A stretch of 64,000 bases of DNA from Novosphingobium sp. AP12 (GCF_000281975.1 NZ_AKKE01000069.1:1-64000), one strand, 5' to 3'; counted from the first letter of the stretch, positions 40,508-49,274 are shown. Program-made: numbers and translations. The notes: generated from the letters alone by a model not told the origin.

Positions 40508-41349
40508 CCGGGGAACAGGTCGCCGCCGCGTGAGACGGTCTCCACCCGGCCGGCGATCCACACCTCACCGCCCTCGCCTTGCGAGCAATGGACCAGCCCG
40601 TCGGCGCCGACCTTGCGGCCCTGCGCGGCGACGTATCGGCCCTGCGCCTGCCCGCTGGCGAAGAGGTACTGCGCGATCGCGGCGTTGAGGCTGCCGGTCA
40701 CCGGGTCCTCGACGAGCTTGCCCGCTGGGTCGGCGAAGAACGCCCGCACCTCGAACTGCGCCGGTCCGCCCGGCGCGCAGGGGCCGAGCAGCGCGACGTC
40801 GGTGCCGACCGGCGCGCGGGGCACGGGCTCGGCCGCCAGCACTGCCTCGGCCGAGCCGAGATGGAGCAGCTTCCACTGCGGCCCGTTGGCGGCGTGGACG
40901 GCCGCGATCACATCACCCGCGTCGGCCCCCGTCAGCCGCAGCGTCTCGGCAAGGTCGCCCGCATCGAGCGGCCCGGAGCGGATCAGCGGCGGCGCGCGGA
41001 AGGCCAGCCGCTCACCGTCGGCCCGGACTTCGACGAGACCGATGCCGCACTCCTGCACCACCTTGCCCGCCTCGCGCGGCACGCCTCCCGCTGCCAGCCA
41101 CGCATGCGCGGTGCCCAGCGTCGGGTGCCCGGCAAAGGGCAGTTCGCCCGCCGGATAGAAGATGCGCACGCGGTAGTCGGCGCCCGGATCGGTGGGCGGG
41201 AGCAGGAACGTCGTCTCGGAGAAACCGAGCCACCGCGTCAGCCGCAGCATCGCCGCCGCGTCCAGCCCTTCGCCCCCGCGCACCACCGCCAGCGGGTTGC
41301 CGCTGAGCGAACCGGAGCCGAACACGTCCACGAGATCGAGCAACATCAT
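40504..41349 (-). CDS. PhzF family isomerase/epimerase-like protein, 281 aa
   Basis: Two pseudo-symmetric alpha/beta halves of the diaminopimelate-epimerase fold. Diagnostic features are FGSGSLSGNPLAVV, the catalytic Glu in GFSETTFLLPP, the FPAGELPFAGHPTLGTAHAW region (read IFYPAGELPFAGHP) and the second-half motif VEDPVTGSLNAAIAQYLF. PhzF isomerises a phenazine precursor, but most genomic members have unknown substrates and no phenazine genes are seen here. The gene converges on the dehydratase-like gene with a four-base overlap and is divergent from the glycine-zipper gene at 41477. Confidence 0.87.
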   Translation of the reverse strand: MMLLDLVDVFGSGSLSGNPLAVVRGGEGLDAAAMLRLTRWLGFSETTFLLPPTDPGADYRVRIFYPAGELPFAGHPTLGTAHAWLAAGGVPREAGKVVQECGIGLVEVRADGERLAFRAPPLIRSGPLDAGDLAETLRLTGADAGDVIAAVHAANGPQWKLLHLGSAEAVLAAEPVPRAPVGTDVALLGPCAPGGPAQFEVRAFFADPAGKLVEDPVTGSLNAAIAQYLFASGQAQGRYVAAQGRKVGADGLVHCSQGEGGEVWIAGRVETVSRGGDLFPG

Positions 41350-41476
41350 GCAGTTCTCCGCATCCTATCAGGCGCTTGCGCGTTCCATCGTGACAGACAC
41401 CGGCTTGGACCGGTTCGAATTTCGCCGGCCATGGCATCCCCGTGGTCCTGCATCAATCTCCGCAGGAGCTGGAACT

Positions 41477-41944
41477 ATGAAGAAAACCCTGCTGGCTCTG
41501 GCCGCATTCGCCGCCACCGCCGCCGCCCTCCCGGTCGCCCCCGCCTTCGCCGACCAGCAGTGGTCGAACCGTGACCGAGACGACCGCCGGGACCGCGACG
41601 ACCGGCGGGGAGACCGCCGTGACGATAGACGTGACGACAGGCGCGACTATCGCGGTAACGACCGCCGGGGCTACCAGCAGCGCAGCGCCTACGATTCGCG
41701 CGGCCGCTACTCCGAGCCGCGCCGCATCGACCGCAACTCACGCCTCTGGCGCGGCAACGATGGGCGCTATTACTGCAAGCGCGACAACGGCACGACCGGC
41801 CTCATCATCGGCGCGGGCGTGGGCGCGCTGGCCGGCAACCAAGTCGCCGGAAGCCGCGACAAGACCATCGGCACCATCCTCGGCGGCGTCCTCGGCGGCG
41901 TGGCCGGACGCGAGATCGACAAGGGCGACATGAAGTGCCGGTAA
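41477..41944 (+). CDS. Glycine-zipper 2TM-domain envelope protein, 155 aa
   Basis: A signal peptide (LLALAAFAATAAALPVAPAFA) is followed by an unusually charged Asp/Arg-rich tract of DDRR-type repeats (about residues 30-75). The conserved GNDGRYYCKRDNGTTGL segment and a glycine zipper (LIIGAGVGALAGNQVAG and GTILGGVLGGVAGREID) follow. Glycine-zipper proteins sit in or at the outer membrane or periplasm, and their function is poorly defined. A shorter paralogue without the charged tract lies at 43405-43734. ATG 41477 is preceded by AGGAGCTGG. Confidence 0.8.
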   Translation: MKKTLLALAAFAATAAALPVAPAFADQQWSNRDRDDRRDRDDRRGDRRDDRRDDRRDYRGNDRRGYQQRSAYDSRGRYSEPRRIDRNSRLWRGNDGRYYCKRDNGTTGLIIGAGVGALAGNQVAGSRDKTIGTILGGVLGGVAGREIDKGDMKCR

Positions 41945-41995
41945 GGCGATAGCCTCGCACCCTCCCCATCGCGAAGCGATGGGGAGGACCGCGGA

Positions 41996-43111
41996 TCACC
42001 GCCCCAGCAGATCCACGAACATCGCTTCCACCCGCGCCTTGTCGACGCGGTAGACCACGTCCACGTCCTGCTCCCCGAGGCCCGGGCCCTTGCCCGCCGG
42101 CCAGGTCACGAGCGCGCCGTAGTTGGCGCCGGGCATGAGGTCGACGTCCATGGCCATGCGTCCTCCGCGCCTGACGATCGCGGGGTCGAGCCACGCCGCC
42201 GCCTGTACTTCGTCCCACAGCGGGAAGCCCGCCTGCGCCGTCTTCGCGAGATAGCGCGCCGCCGGCCGACCGCTCGCCGCCGCCCTGTCGATCAGCGCCC
42301 GGGTGCCGAAGATACCCTCGTTGGCGTCGCCGGTCACCAGCACGAGCCGCTTCCACTTGGTGGTGAAGACGATGTGGGCGGCTTCGGGATCGAAGAAGTG
42401 GTTGAACGACATGCGCGGGGCATAGGCGGTCTGCATCGCGAACTCGTCGTGCTGCCCGTCCACGTCGCTGGCGATGAAGTTACCGCCCTCGGTGACGAGT
42501 TCCTTCAGCCGGTCCGCGAAACCGGGGTCGAGCCGCTGGGCGAGCGCGAGGTTGGTCAGCGGACCCATCGCGATCACACTGACCTGGCCCGGATACCTGC
42601 GCGACATTTCCAGCAGGAACTCCGCCGCCGAGCCGGGCCGGGCCTTCGCCCTGGGCATGCCCTCGGGCAGTGGCGGCACTTCGAAGGGGCCGTGCGGCTC
42701 GCGCCGCTTCATGGTGTTGTAGGCGGGCCAGCTGTCCATCCACGCGCCCTTGTAGGGCATGGGACCATAGAGCGCCTCGCGCCGCCGGGTGCTTTCGCGC
42801 GTGTTGACCAGCGGGAACACCGCGCCCTCGACCACCGGCACGTCGGTGCGGCCGACCAGTTCGAGCATGCGCAGCGTCGCCGCCGTCTCCTCGGGCGCCC
42901 AGCCGTCGCCGCTGACGGTGGTGATGCCCAGCACCTCGACGGTGGGGTCCTGCAGCAGCATGAGGATCGGCTGGAGCCCTGGCCCCTCGAACGCATCCTG
43001 GTCGACGATGACCTTGCGGCGCTCGGGTGCGGCGATCGCGGCAGAGGGCAGCGCCCAAGCGCCTCCCAAAAGGCAAGCGAGAGCAAAATGGACGGCCCGA
43101 ATAAGCGGCAA
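41996..43111 (-). CDS. Exported nucleoside hydrolase-like protein, about 371 aa
   Basis: A member of the inosine-uridine nucleoside hydrolase fold. The N-terminus is a signal peptide (AVHFALACLLGGAWALPSAA). The usual DxDxxxDD calcium motif reads VIVDQDAFEGPG, so several metal ligands are replaced. Other landmarks are VLGITTVSGDGWAPEE, VSVIAMGPLTNLALAQR and EGGNFIASDVDGQHDEFAMQ, the last retaining an acidic patch. Because of the altered first motif, catalysis of ordinary nucleosides is uncertain. I chose TTG 43111 after GGAG; the frame is open upstream to 43264. It is divergent from the glycine-zipper gene at 43405. Confidence 0.78.
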   Translation of the reverse strand: MPLIRAVHFALACLLGGAWALPSAAIAAPERRKVIVDQDAFEGPGLQPILMLLQDPTVEVLGITTVSGDGWAPEETAATLRMLELVGRTDVPVVEGAVFPLVNTRESTRRREALYGPMPYKGAWMDSWPAYNTMKRREPHGPFEVPPLPEGMPRAKARPGSAAEFLLEMSRRYPGQVSVIAMGPLTNLALAQRLDPGFADRLKELVTEGGNFIASDVDGQHDEFAMQTAYAPRMSFNHFFDPEAAHIVFTTKWKRLVLVTGDANEGIFGTRALIDRAAASGRPAARYLAKTAQAGFPLWDEVQAAAWLDPAIVRRGGRMAMDVDLMPGANYGALVTWPAGKGPGLGEQDVDVVYRVDKARVEAMFVDLLGR

Positions 43112-43404
43112 GGCAGGTCTCCGTTCGTAGCTGCCCTGCTCTATCGGTCCGGCGTCCCAGCGGCCAACGCTATAGTTCGTGCGAGGCGTTGCCGAAATTC
43201 GGCCGCGGCCATGGGCTGCGCGCAACCTTATGGAAAGAGCCCGCTTTATGTCTGGCAGCAACATCGCCGCACCACTCGTCGCGCCTGCCGCGCGTCTCGT
43301 CAGAGTTTTCCGTTCACAACGACACGTTCATCTGACGTTGTGGATCAATGAACGAAGAGCGGCGTTACCAGATCATTCCACGCTACCAATGAGGGCACAC
43401 TCCC

Positions 43405-43734
43405 ATGCGTAAAATCATTCTCGCCGCCACCATGATGGCACTCACCGCTCCCGCCATGATGGCCGTTTCCGCTCCCGCCGAGGCTCGCGACAACCGAAAG
43501 TATCACCGCACCAACGACGGCGTTCGCTACTGGAAGGGCAACGACGGTCGCTATCGCTGCAAGAAGAACAACGGCACCACCGGCCTGCTGGTTGGCGGCG
43601 TTGCCGGCGCTCTTGCCGGACGCGCTGTCGATACCCGCGGCGACCGTACCGTCGGCACCCTGCTGGGCGCCGCGGGCGGTGCAGTCCTCGGCCGCGAGAT
43701 CGATCGCGGCGGTTCGAAGTCGCGCTGCCGCTGA
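43405..43734 (+). CDS. Glycine-zipper 2TM-domain protein, 109 aa
   Basis: A smaller paralogue of the protein at 41477. A signal peptide (LAATMMALTAPAMMAVSAPAEA) leads to the shared GNDGRYRCKKNNGTTGL segment and a glycine zipper (LLVGGVAGALAGRAVD, GTLLGAAGGAVLGREID), ending in SRCR. Two cysteines could pair. The Asp/Arg tract of the larger copy is absent. It is monocistronic: a strong terminator lies 26 bases after the stop, and the divergent nucleoside hydrolase-like gene lies upstream. Envelope function is inferred only from the signal peptide and fold. Confidence 0.82.
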   Translation: MRKIILAATMMALTAPAMMAVSAPAEARDNRKYHRTNDGVRYWKGNDGRYRCKKNNGTTGLLVGGVAGALAGRAVDTRGDRTVGTLLGAAGGAVLGREIDRGGSKSRCR

Positions 43735-43759
43735 CACCTGCACAGTCCCCTGAGAGAGA

Positions 43760-43790
43760 GGCGCGCCGTTCCCCTGCGGCGCGCCTTTTT
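43760..43790 (+). terminator. Rho-independent terminator of the glycine-zipper gene
   Basis: Perfect 9-bp stem GGCGCGCCG / CGGCGCGCC, loop TTCCCCTG, followed by TTTTTCGTTT. Confidence 0.88.
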
Positions 43791-44002
43791 CGTTTGGGCG
43801 TCGCAATTGCGCTCCGGCGGCCGGTAGCAGATGCCGCGCCGCGGCGATCCGAACCTGCCGCCAGCTGGCGGGCCTTTCCTACTCCGGCCGGCTATGCTCC
43901 AAGGGGAACCATGGTTCAGTCACTCGTTTCTCAATCATTTACGCCTTGCACCGCCCAGCATTCGGAGGCCGTCCCGGGGCTCCGCGCCGTTCTCCCAGGA
44001 CT

Positions 44003-44020
44003 GTGTAAACCGTGTAAACC
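44003..44020. repeat. Tandem GTGTAAACC repeat, copy 1
   Basis: Two perfect head-to-tail copies of GTGTAAACC. The same doublet occurs in inverted orientation at 48233-48250, with some matching flanking bases. Confidence 0.8.
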
Positions 44021-44053
44021 TTGTCGCCTTGTGATCACCGTGGACGCGGCTCG

Positions 44054-44818
44054 ATGAGCGAATTGCAAGGCCGCCCCGCCATGCTGGTAACCGGCGGCGC
44101 CAAGCGGATCGGCGCCGCGATCGCCCGCGCCTTCGGAGACGCGGGCTGGCATGTCGTGATCCATTACGGCCGCTCGCAGGCGCAGGCCGAAGAACTGGCC
44201 GCCGATCTGCCTTCCGCCGAAATCGTCTCCGCCGACCTCGACGACTGGGACCAGGGGCCTGCGATGGTCGAGGCGCTGGCCACGCGGCTGGGCGACTGGC
44301 GCGTGCTGGTGAATTGCGGCGGGGTGTTCGACATCGACAGCGCGCAGGCGCTCGACCCGGCGATCTTCACCTCGGCCCTGCGCGTCAACGCGGCAACGCC
44401 GGCCCGGCTCGGCCAGGCGTTCCTCGGCCATGCGCGGGCAGCGGGCGGGCGGAGGCTGATCCACGTCACCGACCAGAAGCTGGTCAACCCGAACCCCGAT
44501 TTCTTCTCCTACACCATGAGCAAGCACGCGTTGTCCGCGACCATCCCGATGCTTTCGATGGCGCGCACCGACGAACGCGACCGCGTCTACGGCATCGCGC
44601 CGGGCGCCATCCTCGCCAGCCACGACCAGACCGAGGCCGAGGCCGAAGTGTCGCACCGGATGAACCTGCTGGGTCGCCGCGCCACCGCGCAGGACGTGGC
44701 CGGGGCGGCGCTGTTCCTCGCCGGCGGCTGGTTGGCGAGCGGCGAGACGCTCTACGTCGATTCGGGCCAGCACCTGACCGCCCAGCCGCGCGACGTCCTG
44801 TTCCTCGCCCGCCAGTAA
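44054..44818 (+). CDS. FolM-like SDR (dihydromonapterin/pteridine reductase type), 254 aa
   Basis: An SDR with the pteridine-reductase signature TGGAKRIGAAIA, where the Arg of the cofactor loop favours NADPH, followed by VIHYGRS. The NNAG position reads NCGGVFD. The catalytic Tyr-Lys pair is in FFSYTMSKHAL, and the preceding DQKL replaces the usual serine, as in PTR1/FolM proteins. YGIAPGAIL and TLYVDSGQHL close the fold. It probably reduces dihydropterins. It lies upstream of the cyclopropane synthase gene, with a hairpin between. Confidence 0.8.
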   Translation: MSELQGRPAMLVTGGAKRIGAAIARAFGDAGWHVVIHYGRSQAQAEELAADLPSAEIVSADLDDWDQGPAMVEALATRLGDWRVLVNCGGVFDIDSAQALDPAIFTSALRVNAATPARLGQAFLGHARAAGGRRLIHVTDQKLVNPNPDFFSYTMSKHALSATIPMLSMARTDERDRVYGIAPGAILASHDQTEAEAEVSHRMNLLGRRATAQDVAGAALFLAGGWLASGETLYVDSGQHLTAQPRDVLFLARQ

Positions 44819-44832
44819 CATGCAGGAAACGA

Positions 44833-44877
44833 AAGGGTCTCTCCAAGTTTTGTGCATTTTGCAACACAAGACCCCTT
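44833..44877 (+). other. Hairpin between the FolM-like and cfa genes
   Basis: AAGGGTCT (44833) pairs with AGACCCCTT (44869), one C bulged, and an inner TTGTG/CACAA pair extends it. There is no T tract. It may end the upstream message, or act in the cfa 5' leader, whose ATG is 34 bases downstream. Confidence 0.45.
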
Positions 44878-44910
44878 GCGGCCCGGCGCCTACCCCCGCA
44901 GAAACCCTCA

Positions 44911-46152
44911 ATGGCAATCCTTGACCGCTTCCTCGAGCGCGGCGTCCGCCGCGGCGTCCTCGAGGTCCTCCGTCCCGATGGCAGCCTTCGCCGCTTCGGC
45001 ACCCCGCAGGAGGGCTTCCCGCAAGTCCGCATCCGCTTCACCGACAAATCCGGCGAACGCCGCATCCTCAGGGATCCCAGGCTGGGCGCGGCCGAGGCCT
45101 ACATGGACGGCCAGCTCGTGGTCGAGGAGGGCGACATCATGGCCCTCATCGAACTGCTGCGGGGCAACAAGCCATGGGACCGCGGCGGCACCTTCGACGA
45201 AATATCGCCGCTCAAGAAAGTGGGAGCCAAGGCGCTCACCCTGATCGACGGCATCAACCGCGCCGCCAGTGCCAAGGCCAACATCGCCCACCACTACGAC
45301 GTCGGCAACGACCTCTACCGCCTGTTCCTCGACACCGAGCACATGCAGTATTCCTGCGCGTACTGGCCCAGCGAAAACATCACGCTGGAGCAGGCGCAGA
45401 GCGCCAAGCTCGCCCACATCGCCGCCAAGCTTGCGCTGGAGCCGGGCCAGAAAGTGCTCGACATCGGCTGCGGGTGGGGCGGCATGGCGATCTACCTCGC
45501 AAAGAACTGCGGCGTCTCGGTCAAGGGCATAACGCTGAGCGAGGAACAGCTCGCCCTCGCCCGCACCCGCGCCGCAGAGGCCGGCGTCGCGGACCGCGTC
45601 GACTTCGAGCTGATCGACTATCGCGACCTCGCCGCCCGCGGCGACAAGTTCGACCGCATCGTCTCGGTCGGCATGTTCGAGCACGTCGGCCAAGCCCAGT
45701 TCGGCCGCTTCTTCCGCGACTGCGCGAACCTGCTCACCGACGACGGCGTGATGCTGATGCACACGATCGGACGAATGGGCAGCCCCGGCTCGACCGACGC
45801 CTTCACCCGAAAGTACATCTTCCCGGGCGGCTACATCCCCGCCCTCAGCGAGACCTTGGTTGCCAGCGAAAAAGTCCGCCTGATCGCCACCGACATCGAG
45901 ACGCTGCGTCTCCACTACGCCCTCACCTTGCGCGAATGGTACAAGCGCTGCGTCGCCAACAGGGACGCCATCGTCGCCCTCATGGACGAGCGCTTCTACC
46001 GCATGTGGATATTCTACCTAGCGGGTGCGACGGCGGCGTTCGAGAGCGGCGGCATGTGCAACTACCAGATCCAGTACACCCGCAGCCGCCACGCCCTGCC
46101 CCTCACCCGCGACTACCTGGCGGAAGCGGAGAAGCAACTGCCCGGCGAGTGA
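44911..46152 (+). CDS. cfa: Cyclopropane-fatty-acyl-phospholipid synthase, 413 aa
   Basis: Transfers a methylene group from SAM to cis double bonds of membrane phospholipid acyl chains, forming cyclopropane fatty acids typical of stationary or acid-stressed cells. The N-terminal lipid-binding domain (about residues 1-110) precedes the SAM site VLDIGCGWGGMAIYLA. HYDVGNDLYRLFLDTEHMQYS is the classical family segment, and GMFEHVGQAQFGRFF and YIFPGGYIP bind bicarbonate and substrate. ATG 44911 gives the usual length; the frame is open upstream, but that part is the shadow of the FolM-like gene. argG follows 78 bases later. Confidence 0.92.
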   Translation: MAILDRFLERGVRRGVLEVLRPDGSLRRFGTPQEGFPQVRIRFTDKSGERRILRDPRLGAAEAYMDGQLVVEEGDIMALIELLRGNKPWDRGGTFDEISPLKKVGAKALTLIDGINRAASAKANIAHHYDVGNDLYRLFLDTEHMQYSCAYWPSENITLEQAQSAKLAHIAAKLALEPGQKVLDIGCGWGGMAIYLAKNCGVSVKGITLSEEQLALARTRAAEAGVADRVDFELIDYRDLAARGDKFDRIVSVGMFEHVGQAQFGRFFRDCANLLTDDGVMLMHTIGRMGSPGSTDAFTRKYIFPGGYIPALSETLVASEKVRLIATDIETLRLHYALTLREWYKRCVANRDAIVALMDERFYRMWIFYLAGATAAFESGGMCNYQIQYTRSRHALPLTRDYLAEAEKQLPGE

Positions 46153-46230
46153 TGCGCATTGCGATCCGGCGGCGCACCTGCTAGCCGCGCGCCCAACCAT
46201 TCACCGCCCATTCTCGCGGAGCCGTTGCCC

Positions 46231-47448
46231 ATGTCCGACACCATCAAGAAGGTCGTCCTCGCCTACTCCGGCGGCCTCGACACCAGCGTCATCCTCAAGT
46301 GGCTGCAGGTCAACTACAACTGCGAAGTGGTGACCTTCACCGCCGACCTCGGCCAGGGCGAGGAACTAGAGCCCGCGCGCGCCAAGGCCAAGCTGATGGG
46401 CCTGCCGGACGAGAACATCTACATCGACGACCTGCGCGAGGAGTTCGTGCGCGACTTCGTCTTCCCGATGATGCGCGCCAACGCCCGCTACGAGGGCGAC
46501 TACCTCCTCGGCACCTCGATCGCCCGCCCGCTCATCTCCAAGCGCCTGATCGAGATCGCCCACGAGACCGGCGCCGACGCTGTCGCCCACGGTGCCACCG
46601 GCAAGGGCAACGACCAGGTCCGCTTCGAGCTCTCCGCCTATGCGCTCGACCCGAACATCAAGGTCATCGCCCCCTGGCGCGAGTGGGACCTGACCAGCCG
46701 CACCGCCCTCATCGCCTGGGCCGAGCAGCACCAGATCCCCGTCCCCAAGGACAAGCGCGGCGAGAGCCCGTTCTCCACCGACGCCAACCTCCTGCACACC
46801 TCCTCCGAGGGCAAGGTGCTCGAGGATCCATGGGAGGAGACGCCGGACTACGTCTACTCGCGCACCGTCAACCCGGAAGACGCGCCCGACGTGCCCGAAT
46901 ACATCACGGTCGACTTCGCCAAGGGTGACGGCATCGCACTCAACGGCGAGGCCATGTCGCCCGCCACCCTGCTCACCGCACTCAACGAGCTTGGCCGCAA
47001 GCACGGCATCGGCCGCCTCGACCTCGTCGAGAACCGCTTCGTCGGCATGAAGTCGCGCGGCATGTACGAGACGCCGGGCGGCGAGATCTACGCCCGCGCC
47101 CACCGCGGCATCGAGCAAATCACGCTTGACCGCGGCGCCGCTCACCTCAAGGACGAGCTCATGCCCAAATACGCCGAGCTCATCTACAACGGCTTCTGGT
47201 TCGCCCCGGAGCGCGAGATGCTGCAGGCCGCGATCGACCACAGCCAGGCCCGCGTTAACGGCACCGTCCGGCTCAAGCTCTACAAGGGCTCGGTCTCGGT
47301 CGTTGGCCGCAAGAGCCCCGATTCTCTCTACTCCGAACGCCACGTCACTTTCGAGGACGACGCCGGCGCCTACGACCAGAAGGACGCGGCGGGCTTCATC
47401 AAGCTCAACGCCCTGCGCCTGCGCCTGCTCGCCCAGCAGGGCCGCTAG
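46231..47448 (+). CDS. argG: Argininosuccinate synthase, 405 aa
   Basis: Condenses citrulline and aspartate with ATP to argininosuccinate, the penultimate step of arginine synthesis. The N-type ATP-pyrophosphatase loop AYSGGLDTS is at the N-terminus. [12 protein letters not shown] (citrulline and aspartate contact), [16 protein letters not shown] and the C-terminal [15 protein letters not shown] are all intact. The length of 405 aa is normal. ATG 46231 gives the family start [16 protein letters not shown] strong terminator follows, so it ends its transcript. Confidence 0.96.
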   Translation: MSDTIKKVVLAYSGGLDTSVILKWLQVNYNCEVVTFTADLGQGEELEPARAKAKLMGLPDENIYIDDLREEFVRDFVFPMMRANARYEGDYLLGTSIARPLISKRLIEIAHETGADAVAHGATGKGNDQVRFELSAYALDPNIKVIAPWREWDLTSRTALIAWAEQHQIPVPKDKRGESPFSTDANLLHTSSEGKVLEDPWEETPDYVYSRTVNPEDAPDVPEYITVDFAKGDGIALNGEAMSPATLLTALNELGRKHGIGRLDLVENRFVGMKSRGMYETPGGEIYARAHRGIEQITLDRGAAHLKDELMPKYAELIYNGFWFAPEREMLQAAIDHSQARVNGTVRLKLYKGSVSVVGRKSPDSLYSERHVTFEDDAGAYDQKDAAGFIKLNALRLRLLAQQGR

Positions 47449-47476
47449 AGTCTTTCCGATAGCTTAACCGCATCAG

Positions 47477-47510
47477 GCGGCCCGTTGCCAAAGCGCGACG
47501 GGCCGCTTTT
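47477..47510 (+). terminator. Rho-independent terminator of argG
   Basis: Perfect 9-bp stem GCGGCCCGT / ACGGGCCGC with a 12-base loop followed by TTTT. Confidence 0.85.
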
Positions 47511-47578
47511 GCATGGGTAGCCACCGGGAACCCGCGCCTTTAGGACTCCCGCATCGTCAACGACGAAGTGGGGCATTC

Positions 47579-48061
47579 TTGAAACTCCGGAACTCAGGCC
47601 ACCTGGCCAGCCGACTGTCGGCGCTTTGCGCTGCGACTGTCCTGACCCTCGCGGGTCCTGTCCAGGCCGATTCCGGTATTCTCGCGGTCAACGCCACTGT
47701 CGCCCCAGAAGTTCCCGTCTCCATGCTGCCGACCCCCGCCGCCCCCTCGCTGGAGCTCGACATCGAGCCCATCGCCGGCGGCGTCGCCAGCTACTACGGC
47801 CGCCATCTGGCCGGAGCGCGCACCGCCAGCGGCCAGCGTTTCAACCCCGACGCGCTCACCTGCGCGCACCGCACGCTCGCTTTCGGCACCAAGGTCCAGG
47901 TGACCAACCCGGCCAACGGCGAGAGCGTCGTCGTCACCGTCAACGACCGCGGGCCTTTCCACGGCAACCGCGTGATCGACCTGTCGCATGCCGCCGCCGA
48001 GGAAATCGGCATTCTCGGCAAGGGCAGCAGCAAGGTCGAACTGGCCGTCCTCAACGACTGA
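47579..48061 (+). CDS. RlpA-like double-psi beta-barrel exported protein, about 160 aa
   Basis: RlpA proteins are lytic transglycosylases acting on denuded septal peptidoglycan. The DPBB domain is visible: GGVASYYGRHLAGARTASG, then CAHRTLAFGTKVQVTN and VTVNDRGPFHGNRVIDLSH with the putative catalytic acids. There is no SPOR domain and no lipobox cysteine at the expected position; the N-terminus looks like a plain signal peptide (LSALCAATVLTLAGPVQA). TTG 47579 gives a proper signal peptide; ATG 47513 lies within the downstream side of the argG terminator and is less likely. It overlaps the convergent HTH gene by 11 bases. A second RlpA-like gene is at 58268. Confidence 0.82.
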   Translation: MKLRNSGHLASRLSALCAATVLTLAGPVQADSGILAVNATVAPEVPVSMLPTPAAPSLELDIEPIAGGVASYYGRHLAGARTASGQRFNPDALTCAHRTLAFGTKVQVTNPANGESVVVTVNDRGPFHGNRVIDLSHAAAEEIGILGKGSSKVELAVLND

Positions 48062-49274
48062 TCGGCCCGGCCGGATTTCTCGATGTAGGGGAAAAGTGTC
48101 GGCCGGCGCAGCTCGGGAGGGGTGGGGGAAGCGCCGCGCCGGCCTTCACACCTGATAACGGCGAACACGCCCGGGCGTTCCCGGACCCCATCACTTTCTG
48201 CCCAGCCGCTCCGCGCCGTCGACGAGCCGTGAGGTTTACACGGTTTACACGGTCCAGGGCGAGCACTCCCGCCCCCTCTCCGGCCCCCGCCGCGCCCGGC
48301 CCGCCGAGCGACTTGTATTCCATCTCCCCCGCCAGCAGCGCATCGACGCGGGCGAAGGCGCGCGACTGCCAGGCGTCCCAGCGCGCCGCGCTCGTCTGGT
48401 GGAGGTCGGCGCGCTCCGGCGCGGGCGGATAGTCCGGCGCCTCGGCGTCCGGGTCCGCCGCGACCGCCCGGTCGATCGCCTCGACCGCATCGAGCCACGC
48501 GCCCCGCACCTCGATCCAGCCGGGCCCGGCACTCGCCTCCAGATAGTCCGCGCGGGCCGGCGGCAGCGCGCCCGGCTCCTGCGCATCCGCCGCGAGCCCG
48601 TCCGGCCCCAGCCCCGGGCGCTCCCCCGCGACGACCGCCAGCATCTCGTCGAAGCGGCCGGCGAGCGCTTCCCCCTCGCCCCCGTCGGCCCCCGCCGCGC
48701 GGTCGAGCCGCGCGAGGTGCGCCAGCAGCAGCCGCGCATCGTACCTGCGCCGGGTGCCGACCAGCTCGCCGCGAAACCACACCGCCTCCTCGGTCCCGTC
48801 GAGCGCGCGCGTCGCCAGCACGTCCTCGACATGCCGGCGCGCCAGCACCAGCGCCGCCTGCCACCCGGCCGCGAACGCAGTGTCGCGCCGCCGCAGCAGG
48901 TAGGCCGAAGTCCGGCTCATCCCCACCCGCGCACAGGCCGAGGACACGTCGCCCTTCCCCGCGAGATGATCGAGGAACCGCACCTTCCGTTCCGCATCCC
49001 AGGCCGTGTGCGGAGCCCCGTCGCCGCGCGGGACACAATCGTCATCCCGCCGCAGGCCGGGATCGCCGGCGCCCTCGCAAGGACCCGCACCGCGCGGGGC
49101 GGCGAGGTCGTCCCCCGGCAACCCGATATCGCGGCCCCCCGGAATCCACCCCCGCCCGAACCGCGACCGCCCCTCCCCGGAACCGAGAGGGAGACCATCC
49201 GCAGGTGGAGCGAGCGGCACAGCCCCATCACGCGAGCCATCGTTCATACCGAAACCGCCCAAAACGTCCGTCAT
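48051..49274 (-). CDS. HTH protein of unknown function with repeat-derived ends, up to 407 aa
   Basis: The central part (about residues 85-200) looks like a phage-terminase-small-subunit-like or homeodomain-like HTH protein, with FLDHLAGKGDVSSACARVG then MSRTSAYLLRRR and FRGELVGTRRRYDARLLLAHL. The N-terminal 80 residues translate a GC-rich tract containing a REP-like palindrome (49040-49067). The last residues translate the tandem GTTTACACG repeat (VNRVN) and low-complexity sequence. A GTG at 49034 would start just after the REP-like part and may be the true start. ATG 49274 does have GGCGAGGTGG upstream. Role unknown. Confidence 0.6.
   Translation of the reverse strand: MTDVLGGFGMNDGSRDGAVPLAPPADGLPLGSGEGRSRFGRGWIPGGRDIGLPGDDLAAPRGAGPCEGAGDPGLRRDDDCVPRGDGAPHTAWDAERKVRFLDHLAGKGDVSSACARVGMSRTSAYLLRRRDTAFAAGWQAALVLARRHVEDVLATRALDGTEEAVWFRGELVGTRRRYDARLLLAHLARLDRAAGADGGEGEALAGRFDEMLAVVAGERPGLGPDGLAADAQEPGALPPARADYLEASAGPGWIEVRGAWLDAVEAIDRAVAADPDAEAPDYPPAPERADLHQTSAARWDAWQSRAFARVDALLAGEMEYKSLGGPGAAGAGEGAGVLALDRVNRVNLTARRRRGAAGQKVMGSGNARACSPLSGVKAGAALPPPLPSCAGRHFSPTSRNPAGPISR
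48233..48250. repeat. Tandem GTGTAAACC repeat, copy 2 (inverted)
   Basis: Reads GGTTTACAC twice on the + strand, the reverse complement of copy 1 at 44003. It lies inside the 3' end of the HTH gene's frame. Confidence 0.8.
49040..49067. repeat. Degenerate REP-like palindrome within a coding frame
   Basis: CGTCATCCCGCCGCAGGCCG followed by GGATCGCC matches the half-elements at 4353 and 30232 in layout (GTCATCCC..GGGATCGC). It is unpaired here. Confidence 0.5.

Larger units (their letters stand above)
43735..44053. other. 319-bp intergenic region before the FolM-like gene
   Basis: Besides the terminator it contains the tandem GTGTAAACC repeat (44003-44020). GGAAC-N15-CGTT near 43913 resembles an EcfG promoter but with one base too few in the spacer. 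I see no gene here. Confidence 0.6.

Noticed and set aside
43913..43936. EcfG-like promoter GGAAC-N15-CGTT before the FolM-like gene
   Set aside because: The spacer is one base shorter than the accepted 16-17 and the distance to the gene is over 100 bases.
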